Assembly (NCBI GenBank): GCA_017550405.1
Contig: JAFZPH010000030.1
Span: 1 to 33,620 of the forward strand
Direction of reading: 5' to 3'
Source of the DNA: Bacteroidales bacterium
Lineage (GTDB): Bacteria; Bacteroidota; Bacteroidia; Bacteroidales; P3
Length of the DNA stretch: 33,620 nt
Below are positions 15,488 through 22,822 of the stretch, piece by piece. The position numbers and the translations under genes are program-made. Positions within the stretch are counted from its first letter, which is position 1, and the number at the start of each line of letters is the position of its first letter. The notes under the pieces are model-generated. The model was given only the letters and a program-made list of their open reading frames with translations, did not search any database and was not told where the DNA came from.

Positions 15488-17095
15488 TCAGAAACCAGTG
15501 GTCAGCACTTTTTCCGCTGCATGACTGCCTGCTTGCACCAGCACTATTTGCATGCCGATAGGAAGTGGAAGGGTGGCGTGGACAGTGGGGGCGATGCTGT
15601 GCAGCAGCCTCCCGGTCAGGTCGTAGACGCGCAGCGGCATGGGATAGTCGGCATCCATGGTAAGCAATCCCGCACGGCAAACAATCCGGTAGTCTTTTCC
15701 TTGCGGTGCCGGTTCGTCCAAGCCCACAGGGAAGTCCTCGATAAAATTGTGGAAGTGGCTCCATCGCTCGGTGTACGATGCAAGGCTGCCGCGACGTATA
15801 TGCACCGCTATGTCAGGGTCTATGCCGTCGAAGGTGCCCCACGACACCTGCGGAGCTATCTCGTCAGCCGATATGATGGTGGTCACCCCTGTGCATCCGG
15901 CAAAAGCCTCTTCGCCAATACTGATAACTTTCTTCGGCAGGATGATGCGGTGCAGTCCTGTAATGCCATAAAAAGCGTAGGGGGCTATGTGATAAGTGTT
16001 GTTGGGGATAACCGTGCTCCTGCATCCGCTGACAATCTGACCGTTGTTTTTATCGTAGATGGCATTGCAACTGCTGCGGCTGTCATACTTGGTGTTGGAG
16101 GAATCAACAGTGATTGTGTCAAGGCTGGTACATCCTGCGAATGGGTTATTTCCTATATAAAATACCGATGCGGGGATGTGTATCGATGTCAATCCAGTAC
16201 AGTCTTGGAAAGCAAACTCGCAAATCTCCACAATGGAATTGGGCAGTGTTATTTGACGAAGATTGTCTAATCCGACAAAGGCCTTCTGGTCAATACGACG
16301 CACATCTTCGGGTATCACCGTGGCGGCACAGCCCGCAACCAGCCAATTATTGGCAGTGTTGACGACAGCGTTGCAGCCACCGCGGCTGTCAAATACCGCA
16401 TTGTCCGGATTTACTGTCAGCGAGGTGAGTCCCCGGCAGTGCGCCAGACACATATATCCTACACTGCGTACTTTGGCGGGAATATGGAAAGACCGTAGAG
16501 CGGTGCAACCGTCAAAAGCGTAGCTCCCGATAACCTCCAAACTGTCCGGCAGGACAATTGCGGCAAGTCCCTCTATGCCCTGGAAAGCACGTGATGCAAT
16601 GGAGGTGACAGTGGGCGGGATTGTGGAACGCCAGCAGCCGCATATCAGTTCATTCTCCCGTGTGTCGACGTAAGCGTTGCAACCCTGCGGCGTGGCGTAG
16701 GCACTGTTGCCCGGTAGCACTGCCATGCTGTCAAGCCCCGTGCAGTACGAGAAAGCCCCATACCCTATGTGTGTCACCGTTGCGGGAATGGTAATGCCCG
16801 TAAGGTTCCGACAATGGGCAAAGGCATAGTCTTCGACCACCGTAACTGGCACCGTGTGCAGCACCGAGTCGTATGGCCAGTCGGCATCGGGTTCGAAAAA
16901 GTATTCCCAGTACGAGGCACTATCGGGCAGGACAACATGCCCTGCCATGGCCGAATCCTGCTGGGTGACAAAAGCATTATATTCCCCGCAAGAGACCCTG
17001 ATACGATGACCCGAAGGCGAAACCACCCAGTCGTTTTGACCAACAGCCGTTGTGGCAGCGGCCATGAAGAATAATAAATATACAATTCTTTTCAT
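15488..17095 (-). CDS. BspA-like leucine-rich-repeat surface protein with T9SS sorting domain
   Basis: A 535-residue secreted protein with a signal peptide ending near AVGQ (residue 20). Residues about 84-410 are LRR_5/BspA-type repeats (AFxxCxxLxxIxIPxxVxxIG pattern). They are arranged in larger units with the motif CNA at residues 139, 241 and 343, exactly 102 residues apart, each followed by a GC..T.IP motif. Residues about 460-535 resemble a type IX secretion C-terminal domain (VYDLTGRLLHS and a strand-rich end). BspA-like proteins bind host matrix or other bacteria. It is the last gene of a minus-strand run. Confidence 0.87.
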   Translation of the reverse strand: MKRIVYLLFFMAAATTAVGQNDWVVSPSGHRIRVSCGEYNAFVTQQDSAMAGHVVLPDSASYWEYFFEPDADWPYDSVLHTVPVTVVEDYAFAHCRNLTGITIPATVTHIGYGAFSYCTGLDSMAVLPGNSAYATPQGCNAYVDTRENELICGCWRSTIPPTVTSIASRAFQGIEGLAAIVLPDSLEVIGSYAFDGCTALRSFHIPAKVRSVGYMCLAHCRGLTSLTVNPDNAVFDSRGGCNAVVNTANNWLVAGCAATVIPEDVRRIDQKAFVGLDNLRQITLPNSIVEICEFAFQDCTGLTSIHIPASVFYIGNNPFAGCTSLDTITVDSSNTKYDSRSSCNAIYDKNNGQIVSGCRSTVIPNNTYHIAPYAFYGITGLHRIILPKKVISIGEEAFAGCTGVTTIISADEIAPQVSWGTFDGIDPDIAVHIRRGSLASYTERWSHFHNFIEDFPVGLDEPAPQGKDYRIVCRAGLLTMDADYPMPLRVYDLTGRLLHSIAPTVHATLPLPIGMQIVLVQAGSHAAEKVLTTGF

Positions 17096-17123
17096 GATAA
17101 TATTTCAGTTTAGATGGGTTCTT

Positions 17124-18185
17124 TTATTCTCTTGAAAGTCTCGACAGGTCGGTGGAAAAACCGATATGCACCGGATAGAGGTTGATGCGCTGCCCGTTGC
17201 CGGTATCCATGTGGCTGAACATGGGCAGTAGGCTGCTCTCTATGTAAAAGCCCAGGATTCCCCAGTTGAGCGACAAGCGCAGGTCGCACGTGAAGAAATA
17301 GTTCTTCCATGTAGCCGTGCTTGTTTCTGTTGTGGTATTGATGCCGTTTTCGTAACTCTTATACGTCTGCTCCGTAAGGGAGGGCATTGACAGCCCCGGC
17401 AGCAACTCTACTTGGCAGAACAGCCCCGTGTGCGAAGGTTTGGCAAAGAGGTTGAACTGGATGGGAAACACCATGTTTATGTTGTTCACTTGGCTCTGCC
17501 AGCCTCCGCGGTTGGCTACATCGCGCTGTCGGAACCCCTGCATGTCGTCGGTGGAATGGTAATAGACGTAGGGTGCGTTGAAATAATAATGGTCGAACCG
17601 AAACCCGATGCCGACCCCGAGGCTCCAATGCTCGTGCATGACAAAGGCATAGCCCAGTTCATATCCCGCCAAGTGGAACTTCCATTTCAGACTATACGCA
17701 CCACCGCCTACGGCAGGGTCAATACCCCCGTACCCTTTCAGCACACCGTCGCCCCAGTTCGACCACCCTGCCATCAGTTTGTAGAACAGCCGGTCGTCAA
17801 GCTTGTCGTAGCGGTAATGTACCACGGGTTCTGTGTTGACATTGATGGCGTTTGCATCCACACCCCCATTCTCTACATACTCCATGGCCACCTGCTTGTT
17901 GCTGGAACCGACGGTGATGCCATAGTCCTTGGCTGCTGGAAGCACGGTGAGTGTCCTCCCGGTGTAAAAGAAAAGGTTGTCGGGATGTTGCTCCGGACTG
18001 CCGGCATAGACGGACACCCGCACACAGTCCACTGTGTCAGTCACTACGGTCACATTGCAACCCGCCGTTATCCTTACGCTGTCTATCCGTTGCACCTCCT
18101 GGTTTAGGATGCGCACAGGCACCTGCTGAGCCGTCGCTGTGCCCGCGACCAGCAGGCATATCGTTGTCAAAAGAATTCTCTTCAT
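17124..18185 (-). CDS. Putative outer-membrane beta-barrel protein
   Basis: A 353-residue exported protein with a signal peptide ending near TATAQ (residue 20). After a short strand-rich N-terminal region (residues 21-130), it has alternating amphipathic strands rich in aromatic residues (WKFHLAGYELGYAF, HWSLGVGIGFRFDHYYF, MVFPIQFNLFAK, LRLSLNWGILGFYIESSLL), as in small outer-membrane barrels of Bacteroidota. No specific family is recognised. It lies between the SUMF1-like lipoprotein gene and the BspA-like gene with short spacers, which suggests one transcription unit. Confidence 0.65.
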   Translation of the reverse strand: MKRILLTTICLLVAGTATAQQVPVRILNQEVQRIDSVRITAGCNVTVVTDTVDCVRVSVYAGSPEQHPDNLFFYTGRTLTVLPAAKDYGITVGSSNKQVAMEYVENGGVDANAINVNTEPVVHYRYDKLDDRLFYKLMAGWSNWGDGVLKGYGGIDPAVGGGAYSLKWKFHLAGYELGYAFVMHEHWSLGVGIGFRFDHYYFNAPYVYYHSTDDMQGFRQRDVANRGGWQSQVNNINMVFPIQFNLFAKPSHTGLFCQVELLPGLSMPSLTEQTYKSYENGINTTTETSTATWKNYFFTCDLRLSLNWGILGFYIESSLLPMFSHMDTGNGQRINLYPVHIGFSTDLSRLSRE

Positions 18186-18214
18186 GATTGTTTTCTGTTT
18201 AAAAAAAATGCTGT

Positions 18215-19078
18215 TTAGTCGTTTGTCGCTACGAGTACCAACCGCAGTCCGACGTAGGTCAGCGGGTAATCGGCCGAGGCGTAGCTGCGGTAATACACTC
18301 GGCAGTCTTGGTCGTTGGAATGGTAATGCCCTCCGCGCACAACCATCAGGTCGTTTTCCCAGTGTGGCGGTCCTTGCGGGTCGGTCTGCGCCTCAGCTGG
18401 ATATGGAGCGTAAATGTCGCTGCACAGTTCCGCCACATTCCCGCTCATGTCATACAGCCCGAGTCTGTTCGCTCTCAATTGTCCCACAGCATGCAGATGC
18501 CCGCCGCTGTTGTAGTAGTTCCATGCCACCTCGTTCGAGTAGTATGCACCGCTGAAACGGTCGCTCGTCGAACCGTCACGGCCACCGCGTGCCGCGTACT
18601 CCCATTCCGACTCGGTCGGCAGCCTCAGCCGCAACCTCGAAAGGTGTTCGATGCGGGCCAGAAACGTGTCCACCTCGTCGCGTCGCATGCCCTCCATGGG
18701 CAAACTGGCGGTTTCGATGGTGTAATGGCCGTCCATGCCGGTGCCGTCGCCCATGATGTCATACCACTGCTTGCGGCTTATCTCGTAGCGTCCCAGCCTA
18801 AAACCGCTGATGGTGACCAGATGCACCGGCGTCTGTTCTGTCCATGTGGTAGAATCAAATCCCGGCATTGAAGGGAAAGTGAACTGCACCCCCATGTAAA
18901 AAGTGCCACCCTCCACCTCCACAAGGTCTTCGGCCATTTGGCGTATCGACTCCCGTTGTGCCGCTGTTGCTTCGGGTGCCCAAACAATGCCCAATTCAGG
19001 CATATTCGGCTGGGGTGCTGCCTTTGAGCACCCTGCCACAACCAGACAGACAATAACCATGTTGAATATTTTCCTCAT
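18215..19078 (-). CDS. SUMF1/formylglycine-generating-enzyme-fold lipoprotein
   Basis: A 287-residue lipoprotein (VVAGC, Cys17). Residues about 52-285 are an FGE-sulfatase (SUMF1) domain: VEGGTFYMG at the start, GRYEISRKQWYDIMG, RLPTESEWEYAARGG, NRLGLYDMSGNVAELCSD, VVRGGHYHSN and a final VGLRLVL. In genuine formylglycine-generating enzymes two cysteines lie in the segment after RGG; here the first position is Ser and only the second Cys remains (NDQDC). Catalysis is therefore doubtful and a binding or structural role likelier. Similar lipoproteins are common near type IX secretion cargo. Confidence 0.88.
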   Translation of the reverse strand: MRKIFNMVIVCLVVAGCSKAAPQPNMPELGIVWAPEATAAQRESIRQMAEDLVEVEGGTFYMGVQFTFPSMPGFDSTTWTEQTPVHLVTISGFRLGRYEISRKQWYDIMGDGTGMDGHYTIETASLPMEGMRRDEVDTFLARIEHLSRLRLRLPTESEWEYAARGGRDGSTSDRFSGAYYSNEVAWNYYNSGGHLHAVGQLRANRLGLYDMSGNVAELCSDIYAPYPAEAQTDPQGPPHWENDLMVVRGGHYHSNDQDCRVYYRSYASADYPLTYVGLRLVLVATND

Positions 19079-19111
19079 ATTGTTTAATCCTTAATGGGTT
19101 GAAATTAGTTG

Positions 19112-19119
19112 CAAAAATG
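19112..19119 (-). promoter_or_regulatory. Weak promoter-like -7 box upstream of the SUMF1-like gene
   Basis: The minus strand reads CATTTTTG, one mismatch from TAnnTTTG, about 35 bp before the start codon. No convincing -33 element is seen. It could give this gene and its downstream neighbours a start separate from the lipoprotein pair. Confidence 0.3.
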
Positions 19120-19180
19120 GCAAAAAAGTGACATAATAAAGTTTTGAGTGTGCTGTATTAGTCGTTTTATGACAGGCGGA

Positions 19181-19280
19181 GGGGAGCGTTTAGGGGGTGA
19201 GCCGAGCGCTCCCCGTGCCGTTATCCTTTTTTTTCAGCCCCGGCACAGCGGCGCAATAGTCTGTGCGGGGTTTGTTTTTT
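19181..19280 (+). terminator. Two hairpins with a plus-strand intrinsic terminator in an intergenic gap
   Basis: GGGGAGCG (19181-19188) pairs with CGCTCCCC (19207-19214). A second stem joins CCCCGGCACAG (19238-19248) to CTGTGCGGGG (19261-19270) with one bulge and is followed by TTTGTTTTTT. The T-tract orientation suits plus-strand transcripts, although the flanking genes are all on the minus strand. The 206 bases 19079-19284 hold no protein gene. Confidence 0.5.
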
Positions 19281-19284
19281 GTCC

Positions 19285-19518
19285 TTACCGTTTTATGGTC
19301 AGTTTCTGCGAGGTGGCGCCTGCGGGGGTGCGGACAATGGCTATGTAGGTGCCTTCGGGCCAGCTAGAGGCGTCGATTGTGGCGGAGTGGCCTTGGCAGT
19401 CCTGCTCCAGCATCCTGCGGCCGTTGAGGTCGTAGACCTCCAGGCAGAGGAGTGCGAAGGAGGAGAAGACCTCAATCCTGTCGCCGGCGGGGTTGGGGTA
19501 GTGGTGTTGTTTATTCAG
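19285..19518 (-). pseudogene. Orphan T9SS C-terminal sorting domain, +1 frame, behind lipoprotein copy 1
   Basis: An uninterrupted minus-strand frame with no ATG encodes a textbook Por-secretion tail: HYPNPAGD, then LEVYDLNGRRM, then SATIDASSWPEGTYIAIV and a terminal KLTIKR before TAA (19285-19287). It lies directly behind and slightly overlapping the stop of the lipoprotein gene (19511-19513), in the +1 frame. An in-frame TGA (19519-19521) closes it upstream, so it is either a remnant of an older T9SS cargo gene or reached by frameshifting. The second copy at 20112-20357 has the same arrangement. Confidence 0.7.
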
Positions 19519-20098
19519 TCAACACATATTTCCGTCCGTCGCTGGTGCTGAAACCGGCCAGACCTTTGTTTTTCACCATTACAAGCGTGTCGATATTGCT
19601 TTCCAACGTAGTTGTTGATCCTATGAGAATAATCGAATCATACAGACCTCGTATGTTAGCCGACGGGAAAAGTGCGGTTGTGTCTAAAAATGTATAGGCA
19701 TTGTGTGCCGATGGGCTATTAAAGTACGTATACATTGTAAACATTATCGAACTGTTAGTAGTCCAGTCTTCATCATTTTGTTCTTTGGGCGAATGAAGAA
19801 AAATATTGAAATTCAGTTCAAACTCATTTTTGTCCATGATGCCCGACATTTTTATATTTGATGTAGGAGTGCATTCTTCTTTAACATTCCATTCAAGTGT
19901 ATAGGGCCGTGACAATGTCATGTCAGTTACATTAATTGAAACCGTATCCCTTGAATCATCAACAAACGTTATAGTTTGTCCAGTTGAATATGGGAAATAG
20001 AGTCGTAGCATATCGTTGGGAAAACCAATACAATGCCTTACGCAGCCACTTAAAGCCAAGGTAGCCGTTATTATTGTGATAAAAAACAACTTTTTCAT
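19511..20098 (-). CDS. Lipoprotein of unknown function, tandem paralogue copy 1
   Basis: 195 residues from the ATG at 20098, chosen to match the paralogue; an alternative ATG lies at 20107. The lipoprotein signal ends in LALSGC. The protein shares with copy 2 the motifs RHC.GFP, YFPY..GQ..TFV and the C-terminal GLAGFSTSDGRKYVLTE, but the centre (about residues 60-170) differs strongly. No known domain is recognised. It begins a few bases after the stop of the copy 2 sorting-domain frame. DNA identity to copy 2 is high only at the two ends, and the middle is more AT-rich than the neighbouring genes. Confidence 0.75.
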   Translation of the reverse strand: MKKLFFITIITATLALSGCVRHCIGFPNDMLRLYFPYSTGQTITFVDDSRDTVSINVTDMTLSRPYTLEWNVKEECTPTSNIKMSGIMDKNEFELNFNIFLHSPKEQNDEDWTTNSSIMFTMYTYFNSPSAHNAYTFLDTTALFPSANIRGLYDSIILIGSTTTLESNIDTLVMVKNKGLAGFSTSDGRKYVLTE

Positions 20099-20111
20099 AA
20101 TTGACATTTGT

Positions 20112-20357
20112 TTATTGTTTTATAATGCATTTAATATTTCTGCTTTCATTTGCAGTTACTACTACATAGTAGCATCCTGACGGTAACGAAGATGCGTCTA
20201 TTGTCTTCCGATAGGAACCTGTGGCTGCATCCTCGTGACATTCCATCACCTGTCTGCCGAATATGTCCATTATCTGGATGCTTACCTTCCCCTCGGTCAT
20301 CCGGGGAATCTCCACCGCCACCTGCCCCTCTGTCGGATAGAGGTGTTGTTTATTCTG
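20112..20357 (-). pseudogene. Orphan T9SS C-terminal sorting domain, +1 frame, behind lipoprotein copy 2
   Basis: A minus-strand open frame encodes a sorting domain: HLYPTEGQVAVEIP, VSIQIMDIFGRQVME, TIDASSLPSGCYYVVV and a terminal IKCIIKQ before TAA at 20112-20114. It overlaps the stop of copy 2 (20350-20352) in the +1 frame and is closed upstream by TGA (20358-20360). An internal ATG at 20319-20321 could start a shorter peptide but lies inside the domain. It has no stop or frameshift of its own, and its stop sits 4 bp before the 20107 ATG, so it may still be translated. Confidence 0.7.
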
Positions 20358-20952
20358 TCAGCACGTATTTCCGTCCGTCGCTGGTGCTGAAACCGGCCAG
20401 CCCCCGGTCTTTCACCACCACAAGCGTGTCGATCGTGTGTCCGGGGTAATTATCGTAATATGCAAAATATAGAGTATCAAGCAAACTGCGAATTCCACCA
20501 TATACTCCATTAATTAAAGAATACCAATAATAAGGGAAACCAGCCCACCCTTCGACAATAGTGTCTTTTTGAACGTAAACATACGGATAATAAGGATTAT
20601 TGTATTCAGGAATCCACATACCATCATAATCATTTTCTCTCATTCCTTGATAGAATAGCTCTATTTTGAGTTCATGGTTAATATGGTTTATTTTACCTTC
20701 TAATTTTACATATAGCGCTGGGCCACATGTTTCTTTAACTCCAAAACCAATATTGTAGGGGCCATCCAGCGATACCCTCGTCACGTTGAGCGACAGCGAA
20801 TCCCCTTCATTGCTCACAAAGGTCAATGCCTGTCCCGAGGTATATGGGAAATACGTTTGTTGCATCTGTGTGGGGAATCCTTCGCAATGCCTTAAGCAGC
20901 CACTTAAAGCCAAGTTGGCCATTATTACTGTGATAAAAAATATCTTTTTCAT
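20350..20952 (-). CDS. Lipoprotein of unknown function, tandem paralogue copy 2
   Basis: A 200-residue lipoprotein (LALSGC) paralogous to 19511-20098. The N-terminal 20 codons and the last about 30 codons are nearly the same in DNA. The middle (roughly 20440-20750) is AT-rich and differs, with an aromatic-rich stretch (NNPYYPYVYV, FPYYWYSL). No domain is recognised. It is the first gene after a TAnnTTTG box at 21061-21068, behind a leader of about 100 nt containing a 9-bp inverted repeat. Confidence 0.75.
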   Translation of the reverse strand: MKKIFFITVIMANLALSGCLRHCEGFPTQMQQTYFPYTSGQALTFVSNEGDSLSLNVTRVSLDGPYNIGFGVKETCGPALYVKLEGKINHINHELKIELFYQGMRENDYDGMWIPEYNNPYYPYVYVQKDTIVEGWAGFPYYWYSLINGVYGGIRSLLDTLYFAYYDNYPGHTIDTLVVVKDRGLAGFSTSDGRKYVLTE

Positions 20953-20973
20953 GATGAATACTAATTTATTGTG

Positions 20974-21027
20974 GTAGGCTCTAAGAGTTGATTTTTTTTA
21001 GTTTTCTGGTTTAAGTGGAGAGCCTAC
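20974..21027 (-). promoter_or_regulatory. 9-bp inverted repeat in the leader of lipoprotein copy 2
   Basis: GTAGGCTCT (20974-20982) and AGAGCCTAC (21019-21027) are perfect complements around a 36-base T-rich interior (plus strand). They lie between the predicted promoter and the start codon, so an RNA stem-loop could form in the 5' leader. No T-tract follows on the minus strand, so it is not a simple terminator. Confidence 0.4.
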
Positions 21028-21060
21028 TTTAGCTGCTTCGCCAGAATTTGTTATTATTTG

Positions 21061-21068
21061 CAAAGATA
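21061..21068 (-). promoter_or_regulatory. Promoter -7 box for the lipoprotein pair
   Basis: The minus strand reads TATCTTTG, a perfect TAnnTTTG box followed by CAAATAATAAC. A TTG lies 22 bp upstream (21091-21093), slightly far for a -33 element. The remaining bases up to 21271 show no gene. Confidence 0.55.
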
Positions 21069-21271
21069 TTTCGAGGTGCAAACATGGTTGCAATCCTCAT
21101 GATTAGTTATTGTTTTCCGTTAGTCTACATTATTTCACCTCGCTTTCTGTTGTTTCGGTTGATTATTCCGTTATCTTATTCCGTTTCTACAGCATATATA
21201 ACGCAAAATTTTGATTTATATTGTTGAATGTTTGATATTTAATTATTAGAGGTTACCTTGAATAAAATATC

Positions 21272-21303
21272 ATTCTCAATTCTCAGTTTTCAATTCTCAA
21301 TTC
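21272..21303 (-). repeat. Heptamer-type AATTGAGAATTGAA repeat downstream of the anti-sigma gene
   Basis: On the minus strand this reads GAATTGAGAATTGAAAAC and continues with the same units (TTG every 7 bp). It lies six bases past the stop of the gene at 21309-21989. A similar array in the same relation to a gene end lies at 24017-24047 behind hydF. Confidence 0.7.
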
Positions 21304-21308
21304 CCCCA

Positions 21309-21989
21309 TCAGAGCATTCCTATTTTCTGTCCTGTGGCAATAAGGCGGCAGGCCAGATTGTGGCATGTCTCTTTGTTCTCGGGGCTTGCAACAAGGTCTT
21401 GCCTGTTCTCGACACGGCAGCCATACACCACCAGCCTGTCGCTCTCGCATAGTTGTGGCTGTGCTGACGTTGCGGGTTCCAGATGCTCAACGGGCACGGC
21501 TTCTGTAGGCAGGGACGCTGGCTCTGTGGTCAACGGTTCGTTTATGGCATGCCGTTTCATTTCCGCTATGGGGTGTGCAGCGACACGGGGTTGGACGGAT
21601 GGACTATCGCTCTCGGTTGGTTCAATGGCGGTTGCCGGTTCGGCTGAGGCAATATATCCCGTCGGAGTTGATACGGTTCCGGTTCCCGTCTGCGACGGAC
21701 TCCGCAACAACACGGCTGTAGCAAACAACACGGCAATACAGGCTGCAGCACCCCATCGCCACCAGACAACGGCGCGGACGGGGTGTCGTTTCAACGCATC
21801 TTTGTATTGGTATTGGACATCGGGAGGCGTCACTATCGGCTCGTCGCTGTAATACAGCCTGTATTCCTGCTCGATGTCGGGATGTTCGCGGAGAAACGTC
21901 TCCACCTCCCTCTGCTGCCCTTCGTCCAGCAGTCCCTCGTGGTATTGCAGCAGCAAGGCCTCGTAATTATCCGTTGTAATCATCTTCAT
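21309..21989 (-). CDS. Probable anti-sigma factor (single-pass membrane protein)
   Basis: 226 residues. The N-terminal about 70 residues are acidic and helical (LLLQYHEGLLDEGQQREVETFLREHPDIEQEY is split over residues 12-43), like the cytoplasmic sigma-binding region of Bacteroidota anti-sigma factors. One membrane helix follows (about 77-96, after RAVVWWRW), then a Pro/Thr/Ser/Glu-rich periplasmic part to the C terminus. No zinc-binding HxxxCxxC motif is seen. The call rests mainly on its position 30 bp downstream of the ECF sigma gene. It lacks the FecR domain of TonB-linked regulators. Confidence 0.65.
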   Translation of the reverse strand: MKMITTDNYEALLLQYHEGLLDEGQQREVETFLREHPDIEQEYRLYYSDEPIVTPPDVQYQYKDALKRHPVRAVVWWRWGAAACIAVLFATAVLLRSPSQTGTGTVSTPTGYIASAEPATAIEPTESDSPSVQPRVAAHPIAEMKRHAINEPLTTEPASLPTEAVPVEHLEPATSAQPQLCESDRLVVYGCRVENRQDLVASPENKETCHNLACRLIATGQKIGML

Positions 21990-22019
21990 TGTCTATAAAA
22001 TTTATAAAATCTATCGTTT

Positions 22020-22493
22020 CTATCTGTTCTCAGTCAAATATTTCCGAGCCTTCACCCTTGCCCGGTACAGGTAGGTTGCAACCTGTTGCTCGCTCAGTCC
22101 CGTCATCTCGGCCATCTCTTTGTAGCTGTATCCCTCCAAGTCGTGCATCAGCAACAGCATCCTCTGTGTGTCCGGCAATGTGGTCAGCATCTTCTCTATG
22201 CTGTCGTGCAACTCATAGTCGTTATGGGGATTGTAGTTCTCGCCGGGAATCATCTCCTCTCTGGCTAGTTTTTTTCGTTGCCGGTATCTGTTCACCAATC
22301 GCCGGTACAGCACTCGCATCAAATAGCCTTTGGCACCGTCTGCCCCCACTTCCCAGTGGTGTTCCCATAGGGTGACAAAACTGTCCTGCACGGCATCGTT
22401 GCTCTCGTCCTCATCGCCCGTGTAGCGCAGGGCGAAGCGGAACAGGTCGTCGCTGTATTTGTCTACTATGAGGTTGTACTCCTTTATATCCAT
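22020..22493 (-). CDS. ECF-type RNA polymerase sigma factor
   Basis: A 157-residue sigma-70 family ECF factor. Region 2 covers about residues 1-75, with the -10-recognition helix around DESNDAVQDSFVTLWEH and GYLMRVLYRRLVNRYR. Region 4 covers about 98-155, with LPDTQRMLLLMHDLEGYSYKEMAE and the helix-turn-helix MTGLSEQQVATYLYRARV. It is followed by a probable membrane anti-sigma factor, so it probably answers an envelope signal. The lipoprotein/SUMF1/BspA run on the same strand downstream is a plausible target set, but those promoters look like ordinary sigma-A sites. Confidence 0.93.
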   Translation of the reverse strand: MDIKEYNLIVDKYSDDLFRFALRYTGDEDESNDAVQDSFVTLWEHHWEVGADGAKGYLMRVLYRRLVNRYRQRKKLAREEMIPGENYNPHNDYELHDSIEKMLTTLPDTQRMLLLMHDLEGYSYKEMAEMTGLSEQQVATYLYRARVKARKYLTENR

Positions 22494-22583
22494 CGGCCGT
22501 TTGTTTCTCCGTCCTCCTGTTTAACCAATAGACGCACAAGTGCGCCCGTTTATTACACTTCCGGAAAAATATTTTTCATGCTG

Positions 22584-22591
22584 CAAAAATA
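22584..22591 (-). promoter_or_regulatory. Promoter -7 box for the ECF sigma operon
   Basis: The minus strand reads TATTTTTG followed by CAGCATG, a good TAnnTTTG match, about 90 bp before the sigma factor start codon. Confidence 0.6.
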
Positions 22592-22643
22592 CTATTTTTT
22601 TCCCAATCCGTGTCGAAAATCATCGCAGGTCCGCTCGAAGGAC

Positions 22644-22662
22644 AATATTTGAACGATATTTG
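22644..22662 (+). promoter_or_regulatory. Two near-consensus -7 boxes upstream of hydF
   Basis: AATATTTG (22644-22651) and GATATTTG (22655-22662) each differ from TAnnTTTG only at the first base. They are 11 bp apart, the same period as the direct repeats at 22695-22726. One of them probably starts the hydF transcript. Confidence 0.35.
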
Positions 22663-22694
22663 TACGATAGTACTATGATACTCTATCGTCGAAA

Positions 22695-22726
22695 TATCGT
22701 TGATGTATCGTTGAAGTATCGTTGAT
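22695..22726 (+). repeat. Three 11-bp direct repeats upstream of hydF
   Basis: TATCGTTGA occurs at 22695-22703, 22706-22714 and 22717-22725, spaced by TG and AG. A degenerate fourth unit (TATCGTCGA) lies at 22684-22692. The period is one helical turn, which suits cooperative protein binding in the leader or promoter-proximal region. Confidence 0.65.
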
Positions 22727-22822
22727 ATGATGAAGAAAGATAATTTTTTCACTTGGGCAGGGTGCGAGGTGGAAAATAGGGCGTGGGGGGCAATAATCGG
22801 GGTCGTTTTGCGTTATGGGGGC

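Noticed and set aside
19504..19521. A firm claim of programmed +1 frameshifting at the lipoprotein stops
   Set aside because: The shift would have to occur in a two-codon window at ACA-GAA-TAA, where slippage of the Glu tRNA gives poor re-pairing. It remains possible but not supported enough to annotate a fused product.
22727..22822. N-terminal extension of HydF from the ATG at 22727
   Set aside because: The 32 extra residues do not resemble HydF proteins, which begin shortly before the GTPase P-loop; the ATG at 22823 gives the usual length.
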